Below are positions 43,957 through 53,878 of a stretch of DNA of 64,000 nucleotides, in pieces; the first letter of the stretch is position 1, and the number at the start of each line of letters is the position of its first letter. The DNA is from Opitutia bacterium. GTDB lineage: Bacteria; Verrucomicrobiota; Verrucomicrobiia; Opitutales; Opitutaceae. The notes below the pieces were generated by a model. The model did no database searches. It was not told where the DNA came from and saw nothing but the letters and a program-made list of their open reading frames with translations. The stretch is from positions 59,868 through 123,867 of the forward strand of contig CANJIU010000014.1 of assembly GCA_947474365.1 (NCBI GenBank), in the 5' to 3' direction. The translations under genes were made by a program, and so were the position numbers.

Positions 43957-45384
43957 TTAGACGAGAAGGTCTTTTACCACGTGACCGTGGACATCTGTCA
44001 GCCGGAAGTCGCGACCATCGTGCCGGAACGTGAGCTTTTCGTGGTCGAGGCCGAGTTGGTGCAGGATTGTCGCGTGCAGGTCGTGCATATGGACCTTGTT
44101 CTCGACCGCAAAATGCCCGAACTCGTCGGTCTCCCCATACGCGAAGCCCGGCTTAAAACCACCACCAGCGAGCAAAACCGAAAAGCCGGTCGGATTGTGA
44201 TCACGGCCCGTGCCGTTCTTTTCGGCGTACGGCGTGCGGCCAAACTCGCTCCCCCACCAGACAATCGTGTCCTCGAGTAGTCCCCTCGCCTTCAAGTCCG
44301 TCAGCAGACCGGCCACCGGTTTGTCGACGCGCACCGCGTGGTCCTTGTGCTTGGGCAGGTTGGAGTGCTGATCCCAGGCGGGGTTGTTGGTGTTGTCGGA
44401 GTAATTCACCTGGATGTAGCGCACGCCCGACTCAGCGAGGCGCCGCGCCATCAGACATTGGCGACCGTAATCGTCCGTCGGCTCCTCGCCGATGCCATAA
44501 AGCGCGAGCGTCGCGGCAGATTCCTTCGAGAGATCGAGCGCATCGGGAGCATGATTCTGCAGACGCCACGCGAGTTCGAAAGAACTGGCGACTGCCTCAA
44601 GTTCGAGGTCACCGGGTTTTCTCCGGAGTTGCTCCTCGTTCATCGCCCGCACCAATTCAAAATGCCGCTGCTGCTCCGCCGCCGAACGCGCCGGATTGCG
44701 GACATTGCGGATGCCCGCCTCCACTGCCTTTTGGCCCGCGCGGCCAATCGCGGTTCCCTGATAAACCGAAGGAAGGAACGCGCTGCCGTAGTTGCGTGGG
44801 CCCCCGTTCGCGAGCGTCGGACTCAACGAAACAAACGCCGGCAGATTTTCGTTTTCCGAGCCAAGTCCGTAGGTCACCCACGAACCCATCGACGGGCGGA
44901 CCTGATTGGTCGAACCGGTGTGCAGAAAGAGAGTCGCCGGGCCGTGCGCCACCCCATCGGTGTGCATCGAGCGGACGACGCAATAGTCGTCGGCGTGCTG
45001 CGCGATGTGTGGAAAGAGTTCGGACACCCATCGGCCACACTGGCCACGCTGCTTGAAGTCCCACATTGGCTTCATCACCCGCTGCGTCGCGCCGGCACCC
45101 GTTTTCGCAATGCTCCGCTGGTCGAGGAAGTCGAGCATCTGCCCGTCGCGCGCATAGAGCGTCGGCTTGTAGTCGAAACTATCGATCTGGCTCACCCCGC
45201 CGCCCATGAAGAGAAAAATCACGCGCTTGGCTCGCGGTGAAAAGTGGGCGGGGCGCACCGCGAGCGGATTCGATCCGGAACGCGCCGCCGCCTGAGCCGC
45301 AAGGCCGGCAAAGGCCAGATAGCCGAAGCCACACGCCAGTCTTTGCAACGCTTCGCGCCGGGAGAGATAAGAGGGATGATTCAT
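43957..45384 (-). CDS. DUF1501 domain protein
   Basis: A 475-residue protein from the ATG at 45382-45384; an upstream start adds six residues. The N-terminus has an export signal with Arg-Arg (SRREALQRLACGFGYLAFAG). The DUF1501 core follows: KRVIFLFMGGGVSQIDSFDY, SMHTDGVAHGPATLFLHTGS, YIQVNYSDNTNNPAWDQHSN and VWWGSEFGRTPYAEKNGTGR-DHNP. The fold is sulfatase/alkaline-phosphatase-like, but the usual catalytic Cys is not seen. In Planctomycetes-Verrucomicrobia these genes are almost always adjacent to cytochrome/DUF1549/DUF1553 genes, as here (26-base gap). Function is unknown. Confidence 0.9.
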   Translation of the reverse strand: MNHPSYLSRREALQRLACGFGYLAFAGLAAQAAARSGSNPLAVRPAHFSPRAKRVIFLFMGGGVSQIDSFDYKPTLYARDGQMLDFLDQRSIAKTGAGATQRVMKPMWDFKQRGQCGRWVSELFPHIAQHADDYCVVRSMHTDGVAHGPATLFLHTGSTNQVRPSMGSWVTYGLGSENENLPAFVSLSPTLANGGPRNYGSAFLPSVYQGTAIGRAGQKAVEAGIRNVRNPARSAAEQQRHFELVRAMNEEQLRRKPGDLELEAVASSFELAWRLQNHAPDALDLSKESAATLALYGIGEEPTDDYGRQCLMARRLAESGVRYIQVNYSDNTNNPAWDQHSNLPKHKDHAVRVDKPVAGLLTDLKARGLLEDTIVWWGSEFGRTPYAEKNGTGRDHNPTGFSVLLAGGGFKPGFAYGETDEFGHFAVENKVHMHDLHATILHQLGLDHEKLTFRHDGRDFRLTDVHGHVVKDLLV

Positions 45385-45410
45385 GGGGTGGCGGTGGGGC
45401 AATCGGCAGC

Positions 45411-48296
45411 TCAGTTCAGGTAGCGAAAATCGACACAGGCAAAGAGCGACTGATGGAATTCCGTCCAGACTTCAAGCCGGCCTACCTCCCCGGCTCCCGC
45501 GCCGGCCGCCGCGCTGACAAATTGCAGAGCAAGTGCCCGCTCTCGATCTGTCGGTCGTCGGCCAAGCGAAACCAGGTAGGCGTCGTCAACCCGGGCCGCG
45601 TCATCCCGATCCACCAGACGCAACGTGCGCGTGGCGGCGAGCTTCGCCTGTTCAATCACAAAGGGATGGTTCATCAGGAACAATGCCTGCGGCGCAACCG
45701 TGGTCGCGGCCCGCTGGCCAATCGGGGCGTTGATGTCGGCGAAATCGAATACCTCGAAAAGCTCCAGACGGCGGTTGCGAAACGCCGGGGTGTAAACGCT
45801 CCGGCGCACGTCGGTAAAGACATAGCCGTATTCGCTCGCAGGGGGCGCGGCTTTCACACCGCCGAAATTGGGACCACCAAACGCCAGATCAAGCTGCCCG
45901 CTGGTCCACAGCATCGCGTCGCGAATCTGTTCCGCATCCAACCGCCGCCGGTTCGCGCGGGCAAAGAGACGATTGTCGGGGTCGATCTCGCCCGCGCCCG
46001 GCGCGCCGGTTGCGGCAAGTTGGTAGGTGCGTGACAGCATGACGGCGCGGACGAGCTTCTTAATTGACCAACCGTCGGCGACGAACTGCGTCGCCAGATA
46101 ATCGAGCAGTTCCGGATGCGACGGGCGCTCGCCGGTGGTGCCAAAATTATCGATCGAACTCACGATTCCCGTCCCCGTGAGCCAGGCCCAAACCCGGTTC
46201 GTGATCACCCGGGAGGTCAGCGGATTTTCCGCGCTCGCGATCCAGTCGGCCAGTTCACGGCGGCCACTCGCATCAGCCGGGAACCGCGGCGCCTCGCTGC
46301 GCAGCGCCACCTGGAGAAAACCGCGCGGCACCTTCGCGCCGAGGCTGCGCGCCACCCCGCGGATCCGAATCTCCGTATCGCCGATTTCCCCCGTCGCCTC
46401 GCGCACGCTCATCGCCTGCATCCGCTGGGGACCACCGGCGTTCATTTTTTTCAACTCCGCTTCCAACCGCCGGAGTTCGGCCACACTTTTTCGATCCTCC
46501 CCCTTGTCCCCTTTGCCTGCCGCGATGCCGGGCCCAGCGGGGCCTTCCGCCTTTCCATCGACCGCGATGAGTTGCAGGGCGTCGACAATCACGAAGCCAT
46601 CCGTCGCCAAATTGGAGACCAACACAAAGCCCGCGCCGTCCTTTTCGAAGCGAAATTGTCCGAGGCTGACGAAGTGTCCTCCCAACGGTGGCGTCTCCCG
46701 TTCGTTTACCACCACCGTGTCTTCCCCATCAGCGTGCAGAATCGTGACCGGCACATTGGAGGCGCGATTGGCCAGCGCGGTGTAGGCAAAGCGCACCTCA
46801 TAGCGGCCAGACTGAGGAAACACCGGCGTAAACGTAACCGTCCGCTTTCCTTTGTCCTCGTTGTTGTCCGTCAGATATCCGCTGCCAAGATACGGGCCGA
46901 CCGTGGTCGACGTTCCCCAGCCACCGACGATCTTCGCCTGCTGATCGTCGAGGACGATTCCTGGGAGTGATCCGATGGCCACGCCCTTTCCCTTCGCCGG
47001 CGTCTTCGTTGCGCCACGCAGTTTCGCGATGGCCTTTTCGAGCGCGGCCACCTTCGCCTCGTGCGCGGCGATTTCCTTCTCCGCCGCCTGCCCCATCGGG
47101 AGGGTCACGTCGACCCAGCGGGCGACGTTGTCAGTGTAATTGTACAACGTGTGCGTGCTGCGCAAAATTCCGGCGAGCCCGTAATAATCCTGGGTCGAAA
47201 TCGGATCAAATTTATGATCGTGACACCGGGCGCAGCCGATGGTCATCCCAAGAAAGCCCTTGCCCAGCGTGTCGACTTGTTCGTCGACGATGTCCATCCG
47301 CAACTGATCCTTGTTCTGCTCCTCGTAATTGGTCGGCCCAAGGACGAGGAATGCCGTCGCGACCAATTGGCGGCGGCGATCCTCCGGAGAGGCGGCGGGC
47401 AGGAGATCGCCCGCCAGTTGCTCGCGGACAAACCGATCGAACGGCAGGTCGCGATTGAATGCGTCGATCACGTAGTCGCGATAGCGCCAGGCATCCTTGA
47501 ACATGAGGGTGCGACCGCCGCCGCTCGATTCCGCAAAACGTGCGACATCGAGCCAGTGCCGCCCCCAACGCTCGCCGAAGTGCGGCGACGCGAGCATGGC
47601 GTCCACGACCCGCTCAAACGCATCCGGCCGCGAATCGCGCACGAAGGCGTCCATTTCCTCCGGTTTCGGCGGCAGCCCGAGTAAATCGAACGAGGCGCGG
47701 CGAAAGAGCGTGGCCCGATCCGCATCCGGAGCAGGTTTCAGCCCCTTCTCTTCCCACTTCGCGGCGACAAACCGATCAATTGCGGTTCGCGCCCAGGAGT
47801 GGTTCGCCAGGGGCTTTGGCTCCAGTGCCGCCGGCGGCACGAACGCCCAAAAACGACGCCCCTCCTCGAGCGTCAGGCCCACCTGTTTTTTTCGGACACT
47901 CGCCGTCGGCCCGACCGACGCCGGACCGGGCGCACCGCGCTTCACCCACTCCTCGAGCAACGCCACCTCTTCGCGCGGCAGGGCGGACTTCGGCGGCATC
48001 GCCTCAAACTCGAGTCCTGTGTAACGCACGGCTTTGATCAAGGGACTTTGGTCGGCATTGCCGGGAACCACCGCGGGGCCTGAGTCGCCACCGTGCATCC
48101 AGCCATCAAGGTGATCGAGGCGGAGCCCGGCCTTTTGTTTCTTGTCCGCCGAATGGCATTCGTAGCAGCGCTCCGCCAGCAGCGGGCGAATCTTCTTCTC
48201 AAAAAACTCCAAATCGCCCGGCTCGACTCCACGAGCGAATGCCGCGGTCAGCAGGAAGAAGCCGGCCAGCATATTTTTCGGGGGGAAGGATGTCAT
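45411..48296 (-). CDS. c-type cytochrome / DUF1549 / DUF1553 protein
   Basis: A 961-residue protein from the ATG at 48294-48296 (MTSFPPKNMLAGFFLLTAAF), chosen for its signal peptide; longer frames have no such N-terminus. A planctomycete-type cytochrome domain carries the heme motif C44-Y-E-C47-H48 and a MPPK heme-ligand region. DUF1549 follows (WARTAIDRFVAAKWEEKGLK; PHFGERWGRHWLDVARFAES), then a carbohydrate-binding-like insertion (about 490-640) and C-terminal DUF1553 (NPLTSRVITNRVWAWLTGTG; DNFGTTGERPSHPELLDYLA). It is paired with the DUF1501 gene. The family likely performs a redox step on the outer face of the membrane; substrate unknown. Confidence 0.92.
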   Translation of the reverse strand: MTSFPPKNMLAGFFLLTAAFARGVEPGDLEFFEKKIRPLLAERCYECHSADKKQKAGLRLDHLDGWMHGGDSGPAVVPGNADQSPLIKAVRYTGLEFEAMPPKSALPREEVALLEEWVKRGAPGPASVGPTASVRKKQVGLTLEEGRRFWAFVPPAALEPKPLANHSWARTAIDRFVAAKWEEKGLKPAPDADRATLFRRASFDLLGLPPKPEEMDAFVRDSRPDAFERVVDAMLASPHFGERWGRHWLDVARFAESSGGGRTLMFKDAWRYRDYVIDAFNRDLPFDRFVREQLAGDLLPAASPEDRRRQLVATAFLVLGPTNYEEQNKDQLRMDIVDEQVDTLGKGFLGMTIGCARCHDHKFDPISTQDYYGLAGILRSTHTLYNYTDNVARWVDVTLPMGQAAEKEIAAHEAKVAALEKAIAKLRGATKTPAKGKGVAIGSLPGIVLDDQQAKIVGGWGTSTTVGPYLGSGYLTDNNEDKGKRTVTFTPVFPQSGRYEVRFAYTALANRASNVPVTILHADGEDTVVVNERETPPLGGHFVSLGQFRFEKDGAGFVLVSNLATDGFVIVDALQLIAVDGKAEGPAGPGIAAGKGDKGEDRKSVAELRRLEAELKKMNAGGPQRMQAMSVREATGEIGDTEIRIRGVARSLGAKVPRGFLQVALRSEAPRFPADASGRRELADWIASAENPLTSRVITNRVWAWLTGTGIVSSIDNFGTTGERPSHPELLDYLATQFVADGWSIKKLVRAVMLSRTYQLAATGAPGAGEIDPDNRLFARANRRRLDAEQIRDAMLWTSGQLDLAFGGPNFGGVKAAPPASEYGYVFTDVRRSVYTPAFRNRRLELFEVFDFADINAPIGQRAATTVAPQALFLMNHPFVIEQAKLAATRTLRLVDRDDAARVDDAYLVSLGRRPTDRERALALQFVSAAAGAGAGEVGRLEVWTEFHQSLFACVDFRYLN

Positions 48297-48520
48297 GAGG
48301 TCGCGTAAGAGGAGCCGGCGGCGAAACGGTGGGGACGGCCGTGGCACCCGCATCGAAGAGCAGCCGCTCCGGGAAATCAAGTACCCACGACGAGGTCCAC
48401 CGGGAGAACAACCCCAAGGGCTTCGACCCGCGGTCCGCAGGACGAGTCTCCTTCCCGCTCGCAACCGCCCCCACTCTCTTGCCCTTCCGGGTAAATTTCG
48501 ATTGTGAGGTCTCCACCCCA

Positions 48521-49576
48521 ATGCCTCAGCCCCACCTCCCCTTGCTGCTGCCAGACCAAATCAACACCGGCACCTGGCTTGCCGGTTACTCGCTTGAGGC
48601 GCTGAAACGTCGCATGGCAACCGATCGGATCGTGCTGCCGATTTGCTCCCTGGGCACGCCTGCCACCGAGCTCGCAACCCTCGCGCCTCTGGTGCTGCCA
48701 CCGCTTTACCACGAGGCTCTGGACACCGATCTAAAGTCCGCCCTCGTGGCCCAAGTTCGCCGCTGCTTTCCCTTTTTCGAAGGCACGCACGCGCGCGCGG
48801 AATTTCGCGGCACACTCGATGTCATCGAGCTGCCGCCGAGTCTTCCCACCCGCCCGGCGCAGGCGCCCCGAATCCTCGCCTTTGGCGTCGACACGACCAT
48901 CGAGCAACACGGCCCTCATCTCCCACTCGCCACCGACACGATTCAAACCTACGCCGTCCTGCGGCAACTGGCGCGCGAGTACGACCGCCTCCTCATCGGA
49001 CCGCCGCTCGACTACGGCCATCTGACATGGGGCCTGCCGTTTGGTCTGAGCATCGACCTCACCCCCACCCTGACCACCCGCTACATGCGTCGCTTCGCCG
49101 ACGCGTTGATCGACTGGCTGGCTCCCGACGCCATGTACGTCGCCGACGTCCACGGCTCGCTGGTTCACCGGCAGGCAGTGCAAGAGGGCCTGAGGCAAAG
49201 TCGCTGTGCCCACTGGTCGTTTCGCTGGCTTCACGAGCCGCTCACGGAGTTCGCCAGTGATCGCGGCGACGCGCATGCGGGCGGAGTGGAGACCACGCTC
49301 GTCAATCACATCAATCCCGGACTCGTCGACGCCCGGTGGTGGCCAGACCGAATCGCCGACCTCGCGACGGCGCAAATGACCACCGCCGAAGCCATCGCAC
49401 TCAGCCGCGATCTTCCCCAATTTATCGCGCGAGTCGAATCGCTTTCGGCCAACGGAATCGTTGGCGATGTGCACAACGCAGCCTCACTCGGTGCAACGAA
49501 CCTCATGAACCGCATGCTCCGCGTCGCCCGACACGACATCGATGGCTTGCTCGCCCGGTCCAACGTGACCGAGTAG
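48521..49576 (+). CDS. Creatininase-family amidohydrolase with N-terminal extension
   Basis: A 351-residue protein from the ATG at 48521. The creatininase-type metal site is complete in the middle: DTTIEQHGPHLPLATDT, with Glu128, His130 and Asp139 as ligands, and MYVADVHGS and HAGGVETTLVNH (Glu) later. The first 115 residues are not part of the classical 250-residue creatininase and contain a second hydrophobic segment (ICSLGTPATELATLAPLVLP). Relatives hydrolyse creatinine or cyclic amides, including pterin-precursor deformylases, but the substrate here is unknown. It is divergent from the cytochrome/DUF1553 gene (224 bases between starts) and precedes a TonB receptor by 142 bases. Confidence 0.82.
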   Translation: MPQPHLPLLLPDQINTGTWLAGYSLEALKRRMATDRIVLPICSLGTPATELATLAPLVLPPLYHEALDTDLKSALVAQVRRCFPFFEGTHARAEFRGTLDVIELPPSLPTRPAQAPRILAFGVDTTIEQHGPHLPLATDTIQTYAVLRQLAREYDRLLIGPPLDYGHLTWGLPFGLSIDLTPTLTTRYMRRFADALIDWLAPDAMYVADVHGSLVHRQAVQEGLRQSRCAHWSFRWLHEPLTEFASDRGDAHAGGVETTLVNHINPGLVDARWWPDRIADLATAQMTTAEAIALSRDLPQFIARVESLSANGIVGDVHNAASLGATNLMNRMLRVARHDIDGLLARSNVTE

Positions 49577-49718
49577 GGAACGGGCGGCGCACTCCGGCAC
49601 TGTCACGGGTCCACCCATCCCGCGGCACATCCCGGGTTGACCTTCTTCGTCTTCAGAACCTTGCTCGCGCTCCCCACCGCGTTCCCAAAACGCCCAGCAT
49701 TTGCTCCGCCCCAAAGAA

Positions 49719-52706
49719 ATGTCTCCGCTCACTCTTTCCCGCCTCGCCTTCCTTGCCGTCGTTCCCGCCATCGCCTTCGGCCAGACGGTCGACACTAACA
49801 ATCGCGCGTCGTCCACCGGCAGTGCGACCGCCCCGTCCACCTCAACCGGCGTGACAGTGCTGTCGCCCTTCGAGGTGACGAGCACCAAGGACGTCGGCTA
49901 TCAGGCCGGCAACTCGATGTCGGGCAGCCGGCTCAACAGCAGCCTGAAGGACACGGCGGCGGCGGTCATGGTGTTCACGCCGGAATTTCTGTCCGACTTC
50001 GGCGCCACCTCGCTCGCGGACCTCGTGGGCTATGCGCCCAACATGCAGGTCGACATGCTCGACGCGTCGGCCGATGCCGGCACCTCGTTCCTCGGTGGCA
50101 GCGATTTGCGCGACACCCGCATCCGGGTCCGCGGGCTCTCCGCCAGCACCGCGCTCGATTTCTTCGAAACCGGAATCGCCGTCGACACCTACAACACCGA
50201 ACGCCTGGAACTTTCTGGCGGGCCCAACTCGATCCTCTTCGGCTTCGGCTCACCGGGCGGCTTGGTCAACATCATGACCAAGCGCGCGCAGGTTGCCCGA
50301 AACCGCACATCACTCCGTTCCCAATTCGGCGAATGGAATCACCGGAGGTTCGAAGTCGATCACAACCAAGTGCTCATCCCGGGAAAGGTCGCGCTCCGCC
50401 TCAACGGCCTCCTCCAAAATTCCGGCGGCTGGCGCCGTTGGGACTACAACGACAGCAGCCGCGGCGCGATGTCGCTGCGCGTAAACCCGTGGGAAAAGAC
50501 CGCCGTCGTCGTCAACTACGAGAACGGTCAGATGAAGTCCCACGTGACCCGGCCACTCAACGCGTTTGACTCGCTCGCGCTGTGGCAGGCCACCGGCTCG
50601 GCCACCATGAACGACGCCGCCTGGACCACCGCCAACCGCAGCGCCGGCATCAACCGCAACACCGCGGTGAAAAACATCTACGTCACGAACGGCAGCGGCG
50701 CCGCCCCATTCGTGCTGACAACCAAAAATGTCGCCAATTTTCGCCTCCTCGAAAGCACCTACGACGACCTCAACGTCGCGGCTGACCTGCGCGCCGGGCT
50801 CTCGATGGTTCCCGCGTCGCAGATTCCGTTCAAGTACAGCACCTATGGCCCGGGTGCGGGACGCGACACGAATTTCGATCGAGTCGTCGCCGCGATCGAG
50901 CAACGCCTCACCCCCACCCTGACGCTGGAACTTGCCTACAATCGCGAGCGCTCCAAGCAATGGGTCAAGGCTCCGGTCAATAACTCGGTCCTCTTCACCG
51001 GCGACCCCAACACGGTCATCCCCGATCCCACGGGCGGGGCGAACCCGGTGGCCAATCCCAATGTACGCTCCCTTTACCTCGAAAGCCGGTGGGTCATTGA
51101 CCGCGGCCAGACGGGCTACGATGTCGCCCGGGCTTCGCTCGCCTGGGAACTCGACCTCGGCAAATTCGGCCGGCACAAGATGGCTGGAATGGCGGAGCAC
51201 GGGAAGCTCAACGCCTTTCGCTACCCAGGCGTCGAAATTCTTGTCGATCCCAACGGCGTCCCGATCGGCAACCCCGCGCTGCCGGAAAATGCCGCGAATT
51301 TCGTCTTCCGACGCCAGTATGTCACGCCGGGCAATTTCGACACCTACTTTGTCGGCAAGGGCACCGACGACTTCACCGTCGTGCGCGACGGCAAGACGTA
51401 CCACAACACCTTCATCAACTCGAGCGTGGCGGGCGGCTTCATCGGCCGCACCGTCGACACGCTGCTCGCGGCGACCCAGAGTTCGTTCTTCGACTCGCGC
51501 GTGGTGATCACAGCCGGAATTCGCGGTGATCGCATCCGGTTCGATCAGCACGGCGACACCCGCCTGTCGGCCGACGATCCCGATGTCCGCGCCGGCCGCG
51601 CGATCCAAAACACCGTCAAGTTCACTTCCGAAGTTGTCGACCAGACGGAGTTCAAGCCCGTCACGAGCACCCTCGGCGGAGTCTTCCACGTGACGAAATT
51701 GTTTTCCGTCTTCTACAACCACGCCAACAACAACTCCCAGCCGCCGCTCAATGCCCGGGTGCTCCCGGACGAAAAACTCCCCCCGCCCTTCGACGGCCTG
51801 AGCGACGACTACGGCTTCATGCTCAACCTGCTCGACGGGAAAGTGTTTCTCCGTGCCACCGCTTTCCAGACGTCGCAGAAAAAATCGAGCGGCGGCACGT
51901 TCGCCATCGGGCTCAATTCCGGCGACAACAACCTCGTCGCCCCCAGCACGCGCATCCTCGACACGCTGCTCGCCGCGCGGCGCATTACCGCGGCCGAGTA
52001 CACCGAGCACCTGATCGGGGACGAGGCCAACCTCACCGGCACCTCCGACATCGTGAACCGCGGCTACGAGCTTTCCACCTGGTTCAACGTCACCAAGAAC
52101 TTCACGGCGGTGCTCAATTTTTCCTACACGAAAACCGACCGCTCCTCGGTCGTCCCGGAGTTCGAAGGCTGGTTCGACCGGGAGAAAGCGTTCTGGCACC
52201 GGGTCGCTGGCTCGGGCTCACTCGTCAACTCGGCCTCGGGTTCGACGATCGATCAGGAGGCGGCTTCGCTCCAGCGCGTCGTCGAGGGCATCCGTGAGTT
52301 CTACAATTTCGGATACGGCGAACGTCCCTACAAGGGCAACGTGAGCGGCCGCTACACCGTTACCGAGGGTAGACTCCGTGGCGCCTACTTCGGCAGCGGC
52401 ATCCGCTGGCAGGGCACCTCCATGCTGGGCCGCGCCTACCTGGGCCGCGCCGCCAACGGCAACCGGAGCTTTGGCGCGACGTATTACGGTCCCGAGGATT
52501 TCAAGATGGACGCGTTTGCCGGCTACCGGCGCAAGCTGAACATCGGCCGTTTGGGCACTGACTTCACGGTGCAGCTGAATGTGACCAACCTGACCGACGA
52601 GGACACAGTGATGCCGCTGCGGTACAATAATTTCAAATCAGGGTACACGCGCGTCCTTCTCTTCGAGCCGAGGAAGTTCCGCCTGACGATGGGCCTGGGA
52701 TTCTGA
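49719..52706 (+). CDS. TonB-dependent outer-membrane receptor
   Basis: A 995-residue protein from the ATG at 49719 with a signal peptide (MSPLTLSRLAFLAVVPAIAF). After a Ser/Thr-rich linker comes TVLSPFEVTSTKDVGYQAGN, then a plug domain (VMVFTPEFLSDFGATSLADL; LSGGPNSILFGFGSPGGLVN) and a long barrel ending in Phe (GLGF). It is distinct from the GH3-locus receptors, with a plug closer to FhuA/FecA-like ones. The convergent regulator at 52728-53870 is 21 bases away. The upstream creatininase-family gene on the same strand might belong to the same unit. Ligand unknown. Confidence 0.93.
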   Translation: MSPLTLSRLAFLAVVPAIAFGQTVDTNNRASSTGSATAPSTSTGVTVLSPFEVTSTKDVGYQAGNSMSGSRLNSSLKDTAAAVMVFTPEFLSDFGATSLADLVGYAPNMQVDMLDASADAGTSFLGGSDLRDTRIRVRGLSASTALDFFETGIAVDTYNTERLELSGGPNSILFGFGSPGGLVNIMTKRAQVARNRTSLRSQFGEWNHRRFEVDHNQVLIPGKVALRLNGLLQNSGGWRRWDYNDSSRGAMSLRVNPWEKTAVVVNYENGQMKSHVTRPLNAFDSLALWQATGSATMNDAAWTTANRSAGINRNTAVKNIYVTNGSGAAPFVLTTKNVANFRLLESTYDDLNVAADLRAGLSMVPASQIPFKYSTYGPGAGRDTNFDRVVAAIEQRLTPTLTLELAYNRERSKQWVKAPVNNSVLFTGDPNTVIPDPTGGANPVANPNVRSLYLESRWVIDRGQTGYDVARASLAWELDLGKFGRHKMAGMAEHGKLNAFRYPGVEILVDPNGVPIGNPALPENAANFVFRRQYVTPGNFDTYFVGKGTDDFTVVRDGKTYHNTFINSSVAGGFIGRTVDTLLAATQSSFFDSRVVITAGIRGDRIRFDQHGDTRLSADDPDVRAGRAIQNTVKFTSEVVDQTEFKPVTSTLGGVFHVTKLFSVFYNHANNNSQPPLNARVLPDEKLPPPFDGLSDDYGFMLNLLDGKVFLRATAFQTSQKKSSGGTFAIGLNSGDNNLVAPSTRILDTLLAARRITAAEYTEHLIGDEANLTGTSDIVNRGYELSTWFNVTKNFTAVLNFSYTKTDRSSVVPEFEGWFDREKAFWHRVAGSGSLVNSASGSTIDQEAASLQRVVEGIREFYNFGYGERPYKGNVSGRYTVTEGRLRGAYFGSGIRWQGTSMLGRAYLGRAANGNRSFGATYYGPEDFKMDAFAGYRRKLNIGRLGTDFTVQLNVTNLTDEDTVMPLRYNNFKSGYTRVLLFEPRKFRLTMGLGF

Positions 52707-52727
52707 CCGGTTGAAATCCCGGTGGAC

Positions 52728-53870
52728 CTAAACGCCGGGTTTGGGCGACGCGACCGACTCACCGCGGATGAACTCCGGCATAATGAGGCTCGCCCGTTGC
52801 GTCACGGCACTGCCTTCAAGCAGTTCAAGCACGGGCCGGAGCAGTGTCTTCGCGATCAGATGCGGACTCACGACATAGCGCGCCGGCATGGGTACGACAA
52901 ATGACAGAAACGGATCGTCGTCGCGGGAAATCATCGAGATTTCTCCCGGGATTTGTACGCCGCTCTGCGCCAACCGGCTCGCTACGGCTAGATAGTAGTT
53001 CGGATGCACGACAAAAAGAGCCGTGGGCCGGGGCTGGAGCTTAAGAATACGGCGAACCGCATGCGTGAGGCTCGCCACCGTTTCATCGTGGTTAATCACC
53101 ACGGCATCCGCATCGGTGTGACGAGATTGTCGCACTCCCTCAAGAAAGCCGGCCTCGCTTTCCAAGTCGCCCGCCCGGGAAGATTTCTGCGTCAGCATCG
53201 CGAGCCGGCGGTGCCCGAGTCCCAGCAAAACTCCGGCGGCGTGCCGGCAGGTGGCGCGATGATCGAGGTCGCGAAACGGCAGATCGATCCCGGGATAGGT
53301 CGAGCCGGCCAGAATGCAGGGAATCTCGTTGCGACTGAACCATCGTTGCACGTTCTCTCCCGCCAGCATCAGAATCCAACAGCTGTGCGGATTGCGCGAC
53401 ACCAGTCGCTGCAGCGCCGGCCCCGGGTGGGCCGAGAAATAATGATGCCCGTGAAACACCCGCAGCCGCATCCCGCGCTCACTGAGCAGCGCCCGCATGT
53501 CGTCAATCCAAAGACTCTGCATCGGCCGCAAGCGCTCGACCGGATCCGGCGTGAGCAGGGCCACATCGCGGGGCAACGCACGTGCGGCTTTCGGTTTCTG
53601 GCGAACGAGGATCTGGTTGCCCGCGCCGTGCACGGGACGGATCCGCCCCTCGTGTTTCAGGTGGGCGAGCGCCGCCCGCAGCGTGTTGCGGCTGACCTGC
53701 AGCAATTCACACAGCGAACGCTCGCTGGGCAGCCAATCGCGCCACTCACCCTGCTCAATCTGCGCATTGAGAAAAATGACGGTCTGGGCGACCAGCGACT
53801 GGCGTTGGGGCAGGCTATGCGACGGCACGGCATCAACACGTGCGAAACGCGACGGAAAATCGAGCCGCAA
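52728..53870 (-). CDS. GntR-type winged-helix / LacI-type sensor chimeric regulator
   Basis: A 380-residue protein starting at a TTG at 53868-53870 (a GTG about 14 codons later is also possible). Residues about 25-90 form a GntR winged helix (LVAQTVIFLNAQIEQGEWRD, LPSERSLCELLQVSRNTLRA). The remainder is a LacI/GalR-like periplasmic-binding sensor (ALLTPDPVERLRPMQSLWID, GVLLGLGHRRLAMLTQKSSR, GEISMISRDDDPFLSFVVPM). This combination is frequent in Verrucomicrobia and Lentisphaerae, where it controls sugar loci. It converges with the TonB receptor gene and starts eight bases after the DUF3999 stop on the same strand. Confidence 0.87.
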   Translation of the reverse strand: MRLDFPSRFARVDAVPSHSLPQRQSLVAQTVIFLNAQIEQGEWRDWLPSERSLCELLQVSRNTLRAALAHLKHEGRIRPVHGAGNQILVRQKPKAARALPRDVALLTPDPVERLRPMQSLWIDDMRALLSERGMRLRVFHGHHYFSAHPGPALQRLVSRNPHSCWILMLAGENVQRWFSRNEIPCILAGSTYPGIDLPFRDLDHRATCRHAAGVLLGLGHRRLAMLTQKSSRAGDLESEAGFLEGVRQSRHTDADAVVINHDETVASLTHAVRRILKLQPRPTALFVVHPNYYLAVASRLAQSGVQIPGEISMISRDDDPFLSFVVPMPARYVVSPHLIAKTLLRPVLELLEGSAVTQRASLIMPEFIRGESVASPKPGV

Positions 53871-53878
53871 AAACTTTC

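Noticed and set aside
50310..52199. 629-codon open frame on the minus strand inside the TonB receptor at 49.7-52.7 kb
   Set aside because: It has no family features and mirrors the receptor reading frame; high-GC antisense artefact.
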